Origin: Trogon surrucura | Lineage: Eukaryota > Chordata > Aves > Trogoniformes > Trogonidae | Direction of reading: 5' to 3' | Length of the DNA stretch: 64,000 bases | Assembly: GCA_020746105.1 (NCBI GenBank) | Contig: CM036617.1 | Location: forward strand, 134,009,845-134,073,844 | Shown here: positions 41,888 through 53,300 of the stretch, in pieces | Layout: each line of letters begins with the position of its first letter | How positions within the stretch are numbered: position 1 is the first letter of the stretch | The notes under the pieces: generated by a model | Told to the model about the DNA's origin: nothing | Database searches by the model: none | The model's input: the letters and a program-made list of their open reading frames with translations, nothing else | Translations under genes and position numbers: made by a program

Positions 41888-43864
41888 CTAGTTCTCCACA
41901 AAAGGACAGTGTTGGTTCTCTTTGTTCAAGTCACTCCAACTACAGTTCCCCAATTTGAAGCTCCTGCTCAAATCCACTGCCACTTCCTTCTTCTCCCCAA
42001 AGTTTTCTCCCAATGCATGCCTCTTAACCTAGAGAAATAAAAAAACCCAAACACAGTGCAGAACACAAATTAGCTGAGGATTAGTTAATTTTCAGTGGAA
42101 CATGTAGCCGCTTTTCAGGCCATTCAGATTCAGCTCTCTTGTGACAATGCCCAAGAGTGATGGACTTCTTTCAATATCCTCAAAAGAAAGTATGCACTGA
42201 AACAGGCTGTATCATGGTAAGGCCAAAGACACAACGGTTGAAGAAAACTTGGAGTAATCAAGGGGAAAGATTGACCCACAGAAAGATACTTAAGTCACCA
42301 GGCTCTACAGGCCTATGAGGCCACAGTTCCAAACTGCAGCCCTACAAAACGAACTGAAGGACTTGAGGCTTTTGTTCAGCTTATTCTCCCTCCCACAGCA
42401 TGACTCATCAAGCTTTACCTGGTGAGGGGTAGGAGCACTGGGGGAATTATCATCTTGTAGGATGCTGAGAGGAGAGCGGCCAGTTCCACCAGATGTTGCC
42501 ATGACTTTGTTGTTAGCCTTACGTCTCACAGGTTTGCTTCCTAGTGCCAGAACGAAAAACGTTAGTGTGTCACAATGAGACTAGTTGTGAGTTTTAAATG
42601 CCTCTTGCTCTTTAAGACCTGGCTTGCTTGCCTGCACAGCAGAGATTTGTTACCCAAGGACTTCCAGGTAAAGGGATCACAGAAAGGCTGAGGTTGGAAG
42701 GGAGCTCTGGAGGACCATCTGGTCCAACCACCCTGCTCCACCAGGGCCACCTAGAGCCAGTTGTCCAAGACCACATCCAGATGGCTTTTGAGTATCTCCA
42801 GGAGTAGAGATTCTATGAGCCTTCTAGGCAACCCGCTCCATTCCTGCTCACAGTGAAAAAAGTGTCTCCCGATGTTCAGATGGATCCTCCTGCACACCAG
42901 CTTGCACTCATTGCCTCTGCTCCTCTCACTAGGTGCCACTGGAAAGTGTCAGGTTCTCCCTTCAGGTGTCTATACACACTAATAAGACCCTCTCGAACCT
43001 TCTCAGCTGCAGGCTGAAGCGTGCAGGCTCTCAGCCTCTTGCCGCAGCACAGACACACAGCAAGGAGTTTCCCGAAGCACCGTGTGCATCAAGTGCCCGG
43101 CAGCAGCACGCCAGTCTGGTGAAGGCACCGCACGGCGCTGATCTGCCCTGAGCCCGAGCCGCGCAGCTCCCCGGGCACACGGAGCCTCGGCCGTGCTACC
43201 CCCGCACACACCGAGCACTTACCAGAGGAGAAGCCGGGGCCGGCGGCGCGGGCTGCCCGAGCCGGGGCCGCGCTGGGCGAAAGCGGCCTCTCTGCTTCCT
43301 CCACCGAGACGGCAGCGGCCTCCAGGCCGGGCAGGGAACTCCGCCGGGCCGGCTCCTCCTCCACCAGCTCCTCGGCAGGACAAGACGCTGCGGGCGGCGC
43401 CGGCTCCTGGGGCGCGGCCTCAGCCCCAAAGGCCTCGCTGAGCTGCTGCACCAGGCGATCCACGCTGTCTGCCAGGGAGAGGGCACGGAGGTGAGCCGCT
43501 GGGCCCCGCCGGGCCGCCCACCCGCCCCGCCCTCACTCACCGCTGGACAGGGCTCTCATGGGCGTGCGGGTGATGCCGGGCGTGGGCGAGCGCGGGTCCC
43601 GGTCCTGGCAGGATCCCACCCCCGGTTCGGCGGGGCCGACCTGAGGGCTGCCGGCCGGGGAGCTCACCACCTGCGGAAAGGGCAGGCGTGGGGTGGGTGG
43701 GCCGGGGCCGCCGAGAGCGGGTGAGTGAGGGGGCGGCGGGCGCCTACCTCGATGGGCGTGCGGAGGATGCCGGCGCTGGGGGAGCGGGGGTCGCTGACGT
43801 GCGCCAGGTGCTTGTTGTGGGGGACGGTGGTGGGGGTGGCCGGAGCGCTGCCAGCAACCCCCAT
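41888..43864 (-). CDS. CDCA3: Cell division cycle associated 3 (TOME-1)
   Basis: Mitotic-entry regulator, described as an SCF-linked adaptor promoting WEE1 destruction and itself an APC/C substrate. Minus-strand exons: 43864-43748, 43670-43541, 43468-43223, 42540-42419, 42028-41888. Phases agree and give 251 aa (human 268). Exon 1 starts MGVAGSAPATPTTVPHNKHL and carries DPRSPSAGILRTP. Exon 2 repeats that motif as DPRSPTPGITRTP. Exon 3 has DRLVQQLSEAFGAE, like the human VKQLSEVFE. Exon 4 has [14 protein letters not shown], near-identical to human. Exon 5 ends with LNKENQHCPFVEN, retaining the KEN degron (human DKENQHFPLVES). The proline-rich middle is diverged, as is normal for this gene. The start ATG is 459 bases from that of USP5, head to head. 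The last exon is found only by splice-site plus KEN-box reasoning, but the fit is strong. Confidence 0.93.
42678..43012 (-). mobile_element. CR1 LINE 3' fragment in CDCA3 intron 3
   Basis: Plus-strand sequence reads as the complement of a CR1 tail: GGTTGGAAGGGAGCTCTGG, then CATCTGGTCCAACCACCCTG. Blocks complementary to 'RLIESLLLEILKSHLD' and 'NECKLVCRRIHLNI' follow. Relative to CDCA3 it is in sense orientation. It is truncated and ends shortly before exon 3. Confidence 0.9.
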
Positions 43865-44322
43865 GGTGGCGGCAGGGCGAGCTACTCCCTGGCCCCGCTC
43901 GCCGCCGCGATTCAAATCTCCCGCGCGCCGGGCGGTGGCCGCCGCCCCATTGGCCCCCGCGGGGAGGCGGGGCTCGCCCCGCCCCCGAGCCCGCCCCGGG
44001 GCGCCCGGCCGTCGCGGGCACCGCCCGGCAGCTCCGCAGCCCCCGCCCGGCGCGTCCCGCACCGCCCGCCGCCGGCTCACTGTCAATCTTGGGCGAAGCT
44101 CCCCGCCCCCGCTCCGCTGTACGTCGCTATTGGCCGGAGAGCCCGGCACCGCCTCCCGCGACGGCGTAACGGCGGCTGCGATTGGGCGAACCGACTGGGC
44201 AGGGCCGCCGGACCGGCCCTCAGCCTCGCTGCCGGCGCGGGATTGGCCGGAGCTCTTCTGACCACGCCGCTCTCCGATTGGCTAGGGTGGGGCTGTGGGC
44301 GGTGCCGCAGTGAGCCGCTGTC
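43865..44322. promoter_or_regulatory. Bidirectional CDCA3/USP5 promoter (CpG island, CCAAT array, CDE/CHR)
   Basis: The 458 bases between the two start codons are GC-rich. Five ATTGG boxes (CCAAT on the CDCA3 strand) lie at 43949-43953, 44129-44133, 44181-44185, 44242-44246 and 44277-44281, all in one orientation. A TTTGAA cell-cycle homology region lies on the minus strand at 43911-43916, 47 bases from the CDCA3 ATG. A GC-rich CDE-like sequence (GGCGCGCGGGA) adjoins it upstream. NF-Y boxes plus CHR are the classic arrangement of DREAM/MuvB-controlled G2/M genes, which fits CDCA3. USP5 is expected to be constitutive. Factor binding is inferred from motifs only. Confidence 0.85.
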
Positions 44323-47300
44323 ATGGCGGAGCTGAGCGAGGCGCTGCTGTCGGTGTTGCCATCCATCCGGGTGCCCAAGGCCGGCGACCGGGTCCACAAG
44401 GACGAGTGCGCCTTCTCCTTTGACACGCCGGTAAGCGCCTCCCGCCCGCGGCCCCGCCCGCCTCGCCGGGCTGCCGCCGCCTCCCGCCCGCTCCCAGCCC
44501 GCCCGCCCGGCCGCCGCCCGCGCGGGGCGCCACGGGACTTGTGGTTCCCCGGCGGCCGGGGACGGCCCGCGAGCGGGCGGAGCGCGGGGGGCCCTCAGGG
44601 ACTACAGTGCCCGGCCTGCCCCGCGACGCGCCCCTCCCGGCCGCGGCGCGCTGGGGGCTGTAGTCCCGGCGCCGGAGCGGGCGTGGGCTGCTCGCTCGCC
44701 CCTTTCGGCGGCGGCCCGGCCCGGCCCGGCCCGCCCGTAGAGCGGGTGTCCTCTGAAGTCCCCGCTGCGCTTGCGGGGGCTTGCCGGGACGTGTAGTCTT
44801 GCGGACGGGTGGGGGCGCGCCCCGGGCTGGGCCCTTGGCGGTGCGGGGCGGGACGGTGGTCCCGCCCTGCCCGGGTGTGAACTGCCCGTTCGGCCTCTCG
44901 GCGCGGCCCGCCGGACGGGGGCCGAGTCGGTGCTGTGTCATTAAGATGGCAGTGGTCCCTTCTCTGGCCGTCTCCACCCCGCCGGCATCCCCGCTCCTCC
45001 CTCCTGGCCTAGGCGGACCCGGGGAGCGAGGCCCAGGTGGCGGGAGGGCAAGGTCCCCCCTCCTTGGCCTCCCCCCGCAGGAGCCCCCGCCGGCAGAAAC
45101 GGGCTGCGGCTGGAAGATACGGGTCCTTCGGGGAAGCCTGGCCCTCCTTCCCTCCCCAGGCCCCACGGCAATGCCTGCCCGTGCGGCCCCTGCACTGACT
45201 GCACCAGCTGCTCAGCGTTGGGAAGTAGCCTGAGAGCTTCTCAGTGGTTCCCTCTTTTTCCAGGGGGGTCTCTCGCCTCTTCGGTTTAAAAAAGGTAGCT
45301 CTGATGAAGGAGCGCAGTGTTTTCCAGGTGCTTGTGGGATCAGAAGAGCTCGTTCTGTATCCGTTTTGGAGCTACTCGCAAGCTTTTTTCAAGGCAGCAG
45401 CGAAAATAAACTGTGGTCTCTTAACCTTCCTCGTGCTGTAGTTTGGCAACGTTCCCTGTGGCACTGGGACTTATGCTTTCAGACTGAGGTGGCACGGCTC
45501 TGTTGGTAACGATTGTAGCGTGCTCTGAACGTTGTCAGCTGTGCCTGCCAAGGACCTTTTTACTCGATAAGCTGCTGAGGAATCTCACTCGGGCTTTCCT
45601 GATTCAGTAGCATCCTACCATAAAGGAACAGGCAAGTAGGGTGTTAAATACGTCATCCTGATGGGAGTACCGGTTCTTCAGGGACAGCCAGGCTGGGTCT
45701 TGCCATCTTATTTCCAGCCAGCTCCTAAGTGGCTGTTAGGTAGGAATGAGCTGTAGTCACAGTTTAATGAACAATAGTAGTGTTCCTGGGGTTAAATCTG
45801 TGCCTATCCTAGCAGTTGGAATGGCATTCTTTACCACCTCCCTTTGGTTTTTATCCTTCTTTCCTTCCAGGAGTCAGATGGCGGCTTGTATATCTGCATG
45901 AACACGTTCCTGGGCTTTGGGAAGCAATATGTGGAAAAGCACTATCAGAAAACGGGCCAGCGGGTCTACCTGCACCTCAAACGAACACGTAAACCGGTAA
46001 GAAAATAAAAATACAGACAATTAAACTTGTTCTAAAATTTGGCGCTGCGCTATGTCTCTGTCTTCAGTGAGTTACAGAGGTTTCCCTCCTCAAATATAAC
46101 TGACGTTTTTCTTGGTGAATCGAGGTACATCTGTTCTTCAGTTCTGCTTATGCTGAATTGTTGTGTGGATTGCGCATGCTATTTCTGTTTTCAGAGTAGC
46201 TTAATTTCAGTCCTCAAAGCTTGCCACAGCTTGCCTATCTCTCTAACTCAATTTCCCTATTTTTTCCTCAACAAAACAGAAGGAGGAAGACAGCAACTCC
46301 AGTGCTGGGGACCCCCCAAGGAAGAAACCAACTCGCTTGGCTATTGGTAAGAAGGCGCTTGTGTGCCGTATCGTCCTTGGTGTTTTGAACCCATCCTCTG
46401 GAGCTTTGTGGCATGGCTTTTGCGTTTCCTCTTTCCAACCAAATTCAAATGTCAGTTTTTCTGGTGTATCCTAGGTGGGCTGTTTCTGAAAAAACAGTTG
46501 CTGAGGTGGTAGCTTTGTTCTGTATTGAAAAGGGCATCAGGTTTTCTGTAGATAAATATGTTTTGCGTCCTCTCATAGCTCCGTATGCCTGGCTCAGCTT
46601 GGTGTGGGTATAACCAGTGTGGGGCTGAAGTAAGTTTGAGGAAATGCTTAAGTCTGATGAAAGTAAGTTTGAAGTTTCTGTTAACAAAACTATTTTTTTT
46701 AAACTTCTTGGATATCCAACTACTGTTATTTATATATTTATATAAGCGGGGAGGAAATTACTGGTAAATGCCATATTAACACTCTCAGGTTCAATAATTC
46801 TTTGAAATACAAGGCTGATACTGAAGGAAATATGTGTGGATATTAAAATATAAAAGACAAGCCTTTTTTTTTGAGGAACAGGGCTGGTGTTCCATTACTG
46901 TCTTGCACTGACTGAAGAGGCTGTCATGAAGATGCTGCTCATATGGAGCAGTCTCGGCTAGGAATTTGTGAACCGTTATGGAGATCTATGAAGGACAGGA
47001 AGATTTTTTAAAAGTAACAGGTTCTTGGCTTGATGGAAGCTGACCACTAGAGGGAAATCCAGAACGTGGACCGTGCATGTCTTGCTTTTTGCTCACTTTT
47101 TCCCTGACTGTGCCATTGTGTAGCAGACGCCCCGGTGACTCTAGTGCTGCCACGGCACAAACACCCAATATTAAGACTGTCAGCTGCATCCTGCTTTTAT
47201 GGTGAGATGAATGGAGTTGAAACTAGAACCTATGCTCCTTCAGATAACCACTGCTTTTATGTATATGATTGTTCTGCTTTTGGAGACACGAGGCCCAGTC

Positions 47301-50300
47301 TGCTTTATGAGTTATTTCTGGATCCTCAGTTCTGCAAAGATCTTGAGACAAATGTTGTCACTGGGTCAGCAGATAGCTCCCTGTGATAACAGCATTAGTG
47401 GCCTGAATGGAGTGGGAGAGAATAAAAGAAAGTATTAGCCCTATGAGGCAGTGATCTTAAATCTAGGAGAGATTTTTTTTCCTGCCTTTTTTTTTTTTTT
47501 TTTTTTTTTAGCTAAACTATGGTGGTTTATCTAATCCTGACAGACTCTTTTTTTTAAGTACTAGAAAGATTTAGGAGCAAGACATCACTGGCTGCAAAAC
47601 ATAGTCCTTGATCTCTGTCTACCTCAACTACCCTCTCCATGGGAAGAAAACCAACAGCTATAACACCTGCCTCCCATGCCTGCACACTGGTTGAATGGCT
47701 TTTGGAGTTTGTGGTACTTGGTACAACCTTGGAGAAGGAAGTAGTGTATCACAGAATCACAGAATGTTAGGGATTGGAAGGGACCTCGAAAGATCATCAA
47801 GTCCAATCACAGAATCACACAGAATCACAGAATGTCAGAGGTTGGAAGGGACCTCAAAGATCATCTAGTCCAAACCCCCCGCCAGAGCAGGATCACCTAG
47901 AGCAGAGCGCACAGGAACATGTCCAGGCGGGTTTTGAATGTCTCCAAAGAAGGAGATTCCACAACCTCCCTGGGCAGCCTGTGCCAGTGCTCTGTCACCC
48001 TCACAGTAAAAACGTTTTTCCTCATATTTTTATGGAGCCTCCTGTGTTCCAGCTTCCACCCATTGCCCCTTGTCCTGTCAGTGGATGCCGCTGAAAAGAG
48101 CCTGGCTCCATCCTCCTGACATTCCCCCTTGACATATTATAAACATTAATGAGGTCACCCCTCAGCCTCCTCTTCTCCAAGCTAAAGAGACCCAGCTCCT
48201 TCAGCCTTTCCTCGTAAGGGAGATGCTCCACTCCATCATCTTTGCGGCTCTGCACTGGACTCTCTCCAGCAGTTCCCTGTCCTCCTTGAAACTGAGGGGC
48301 CGAGAACTGGACACAATATTCCAGATGCGGCCTCACCAGGGCAGAGTAGAGGGGCAGGAGGACCTCTCTTGACCTACTTGCTACTCCCCTTCTAACACAC
48401 CCCAGGATGCCATTGGCCTTCTTGGCCACGAGGGCACAGTGCTGGCTCATGGTCATCCTGCTGTCCACCAGAACCCCCAGGTCCCTTTCCCCTGCGCTGC
48501 TCTCCAGCAGGGCAGTCCCCAACCTATATTGGCACAATCCCCCTGCCAGAGCAGGAACGCCTAGATTATGCTACATAGGAACGTGTCCAGGCAGGTCTTG
48601 ATGTTTCCAGAGAAGGAAGACTCCACAACCTCTCTGGGCAGCCTGTTCCAGTGTTCTGTCACCCTCACTGAGAAGAAGTTTCTTCTCGAGTTTAAGCGGA
48701 ACCTCTTATGTTCCAGTTTCAGCCCATTACCCTTTGTCCTGTCATTGGTTGTCACCGAGAAGAGTGTACATTGTGGCAAGCTCTTGGCTCTATCTGGGAG
48801 GAAAAAGGACTAGAGGCGGTCTGCTGGCTGAGGACCCTCTTCCTCATCTAGAGCCTGTGAAGGTGCACATAGCCACGGAGGGGACCTCAGTCTGGTTTAG
48901 TTTGTTTACAGTTCAGGAACAGTGTAGTACCCTGAGGAATTATGTGTTGCTTTACTCTGAGAAAATGGTGACAGGAGATCTCTCTGGGATGTCTGAAGAG
49001 GCACAGAAGAGGATTATTTCGGTATGTTGTTGCACTGCATGATTCTGGTGGTGGTTTTCAGGTATCTTCAAAGTCGCTCCAGCTATGCAGCATCGGCACT
49101 CATAACTAGCAGTTTGTGCATAGATATTGAGAAGCGAGTTGTAGGAGATGTCGTGGGAACCAAGTATTTTTGGCAAATAATGTTTTAACCATATGCCTAG
49201 TAATGGTTTATCAGAACTGTGTCACACACAGGAGTCATGAGGCCGAGGCACTAAACAGCAGGCAACTTATATTTCCTTCTACGAGCTCTGTATGCTGAGA
49301 ATGTTGCAACATGCTGTTTTTTAAAAGAAATAAAGGCAATTGTGTTAAAAAAAACCCATGACAGTAGATAAAGGCTGCCTAGTAAGCAGTGTGTTTGTAC
49401 TTGTTTCCTTCTGCTAATGTAAGATCCCTGTAATTCCTAAGAACAGCTTAGAAGGGCATTGTAGGCGACAGCAGACGAGGGGCAATGGTTTCTAAAACAG
49501 GAGCTAAGCCTGATTTAGATTCAAATGTTAGACAGAAGTTCTGCACTGAGAGGTGGTGAGACACTGGAACCAGAGAGTTGTGGCTCCTGGAAGTGTTCAA
49601 GACCAGGTCAGATGGGGCTTTGAGCAACCCGATGTAGTGGTAGGTGTCTCTGGCCATGGCAGGGGTTTGGAACTAGGTGATCCTTTACGCCGCCTTCCAA
49701 ACGAAAACCATTCTATGGTTCGTCTGAAGATGTCAATGCTTGAGGAACAGGCAAGGCCAGGATTTTTTCTGAGTAGTACCTACATAAATCAGAAACTGTT
49801 CCCTCCACTGCAAATGTTATTTTTTTGGTGACTGTCCATCAATGACGGTGACAACAAGCAAATAACATCTTATGTGTCCAACTCCTATTTCTGTTGCAGC
49901 CTCTGGAAAGCATGGCTAGGTAGGCCTGAGAAACTACTAGCACTATAGCTTTCGCAAGACTTTCTGTCATTCTGGATGTTGTGGTTCCAGAGGAAGTTCC
50001 TGGTTGTCTTGCTTAGTTCGGGACTCTGAACTGTCATTCTGGAAAAGGCAAGAAGCAGCAGCCAGGCTCCTTAAAGATGCTGGTAGACTTGACCTTCGCC
50101 TGGGTTGGAATATGACCTCTTCATGCACACCTCCATTCACCATCTTGGCTGTACTGTGAAGGATGACCAGCAGCCGCTTTATCATGGCTCTGTTCTGGCC
50201 ACTGTCTCTCTAGAGCAGGTCTTCTTTTTTCCTGGGTGTGGTCAGGGTCTGGAGATTCCTTCTAAGCATGTGTAAGAAGAGCTGGGAACAGTAAATTTAT

Positions 50301-53300
50301 TGTTGTTAAGCTTAAATTTGCTCCCACCAGCAAAAACTTTGGGATCTGGAAATAGAAAGAAGATGTGCATCGCTGATCTAGAGCTTTGCCCTTAGTCATG
50401 GTGCCTTATTTTCATGCAAGGTATGGGCAAGGAGGCCTCAGAAGCTATTTAGCTTTACCTCTTACTGCAATGGTTTTTTTTTATCTTTCTGTAGGTGTAG
50501 AAGGGTGGATTTGACATCACAGAGGAAAAGTTTGAATATGATGAAGATGTAAAATAGTGATTTTCCCAGAGCATTTGGATATTCCTCATGATGGGCTGGA
50601 GGGACTACCAGACATGGTCAAAGACAGGGTATGTTTGTACGGAGAGCTGCGTTTTCTCTTAGCAGGGAGGAAATCCACCATTACAGGAAAGAAACCACTG
50701 TCCTGGAAAAGGGATCCTGCAGAGGTGCCATGAGGTCTCAGCTTGCAGTTAAGCAGAACTGTTTGGCACTTACATGGTGCTTTGTGTCATGGAGACCTGG
50801 CTTGTGGCTGAGGCTCCTGAATGCTGCCCTGGCACAACTGACTTGCCAATTTGAGCCTAAATGTGTGGAGTGCTGAGGCACTGGAAACTTCTTTTCTTCT
50901 GCCCTTCATGTTTCTTTCCTGCTGTCCTAATTCCAGATTGCCAGTGCAGTCGAGGCCATCCTCATGGCAGATTCAGCATCACGGAAGCAGGAGGTGCAAG
51001 CTTGGGATGGGGAGGTTCGACGTGTTTCCAAACACGCTTTTTCTCTGCACCAACTTCAGAATGATGTCCGCATCCCACCATGGTGAGCATAGCACTGAAA
51101 CAAGCAGGATCACTCTTCATTCCAGACCCACCCCCATCACCTTCTTCTCCTGTCCTGGACTGCAGCAACAGATGAGACTTTTTTCTTTTTTTGTAAGTCT
51201 CTTGAGTGTGTCTTGTCGTAGTCAGTTCCAGAGAAATGACAAAGTAAGGTATTTCTGAAGAAAAAGAGGAATGAAATTGGGTAGTAATGGAGAGAGCTTG
51301 GGAGGTGGAGCCCAAAGGTTTTCACCCTAATCTCTTTTTCTCTGTTCCTTGTCGACAGTGGCTGGAAGTGCAGCAAGTGTGACATGAGGGAGAACTTGTG
51401 GCTGAATATGACTGATGGAGCCATCCTCTGTGGTCGACGCTATTTTGATGGCAGTGGTGGCAACAATCACGCAGTCGAGCATTACCGGGAAACTGGCTAC
51501 CCACTGGCTGTGAAACTGGGAACAATTACTCCTGATGGGGCTGGTGAGAAGGGGTTGCCTGTGAGGGTAATCGATGCTGCGCACCACTCAGGCTGACTGG
51601 GGTCTCTGACAAGTCAAGGAAGGATTTCCAGGCTGTTGTTGCCCAACTTATGACCTGAAACATTTGGTGTCATCCTATCAGGAACTTTCCCACTCTGACC
51701 TGCTTCTTGTGGCAGGCAAAAAAACAGCTGATAAACCTTGCCTTCCTCCTCACTTTCCTGGTAATTTGAAAGGATTTGTAATAGTTATTGAGATTGCTGT
51801 CTTCTTTTCTGTGGCGGGACATTTATCAAACAGGTTTGTGTCCAAAGCCTGAGCAGATAGTATATGGCACAGTAACCCACTTTCCTCACTCCAAGCATAC
51901 AGGTACCTCTGTACCTTGATCAATGACAAAATTGTCTTGTCACATGTTTTGGAGGAACCTTAATATTCTGTCTATTGTGCTACTCTCCTGAGAAAGGAGA
52001 GACACTGCCAACTGCTCAGTTTGTCAAAACTCCCAGTTCTGAAGACTTTATTCTCTTCATCTAGGAGTGAACGTTAAATCACAGGCCATTGAAAGTCTCC
52101 TTTTCCGCTGTATTCCCACATAGATGTCTACTCCTATGATGAGGATGACATGGTGTTGGATCCCAACCTGGCAGAACATCTTGCTCACTTTGGGATTGAC
52201 ATGCTCAAGATGCAGAAGGTGAGGGAAGGGGGTGGCCCTCCTTAGGCCCAGAGTGGGAGAGAAGCAGCTCTGAGGTGTCTCAGCTGGATCCTAGCTTTCT
52301 GTGGCTGTGTAGAACCATTCCTGATCAAGAAACATTGGGGTTTTTTTGTGAGGCAGTTTTTTGTCTACCTCTCTTCTTTCATTGCCTTTTTGCCTCACTT
52401 TCCTGTCCCTCAGGTTTATTTCCTTGGGATTCTATGTCAGTACTGTGGGCAGGGAGGTGCCCAGGCTCCTGGCTTTGCTCCCTAGATTCAGTGTTAATTT
52501 GTGATTTCCATGCCCCTTTAGAGGGGATGATCCAGATTTCTCCTATGTTTTGTTTCATTCCTCCTTCTGTCCCAGGTATTCAGATATTTGAAAACAATTC
52601 TTGTATTTTCCTTCTCATTTAGTAAAACAGAATGGATTCGAACCTGTATGTTTCTCTACAGCATTGGCCTTTTCACACCTCTGATGTTCCCTTGAGTCTT
52701 TGAGGATTTTTCCTGTTCTTTCCCTCCACAGACAGACAAGACAATGACAGAACTGGAAATAGATATGAACCAGCGTATTGGGGAGTGGGAGCTCATCCAG
52801 GAGTCTGGTGTGCAGCTCAAGCCCCTCTATGGGCCTGGATACACCGGTATCTGTAACTTGGGCAACAGCTGCTACCTCAATTCTGTGATGCAGGTGCTGT
52901 TCAGTATCCCAGACTTCCAGAGAAAGTAAGTGAGCTTAATCACTCCTTTCCATTAGCCTGGACTGGTACAAAGGTCTCCTAGAGCTGGGAGCTTCTGTTA
53001 CGTTAATCCGGCTCAGAACTGTGTTTTTACCAGATGAAGCCCATATGTGCCTTAGATTTCTCCATTCTTCTTTGCAGGTATGTGGACAAGCTGGAGAAGA
53101 TATTCCAAAGCGCACCTTCGGACCCCACACAGGACTTCAGCACACAAGTGTACGTAGAGTTTTGGGGAGAGAAGGAAGGCTGAGGCTGCCTGGGTGCGTC
53201 CCCTCTACGCTGCTACAGTGTGCTTTGCTGCAGGTTTCTCCCTCAAGCCTCACCTCTCTGCTTCCATGTCCATCACCGGAGACGCTTATCCTCAGCGATC

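Larger units (their letters stand above)
46347..50494. other. USP5 intron 3 with several CR1 insertions
   Basis: The 4.1 kb intron between exons 3 and 4 holds the nested CR1 pair at 47747-48775 and a CR1 tail at 49520-49730. A long T tract lies at 47488-47510. No exon is recognised, and the flanking exons join in phase 1. Confidence 0.7.

Noticed and set aside
44321-45166. 281-codon antisense frame over USP5 exon 1 and intron 1
   Set aside because: CpG-island composition artefact opposite a confirmed exon.
48022-48537. 171-codon minus-strand ORF as a host gene
   Set aside because: It is the reverse transcriptase end of the younger CR1 copy.
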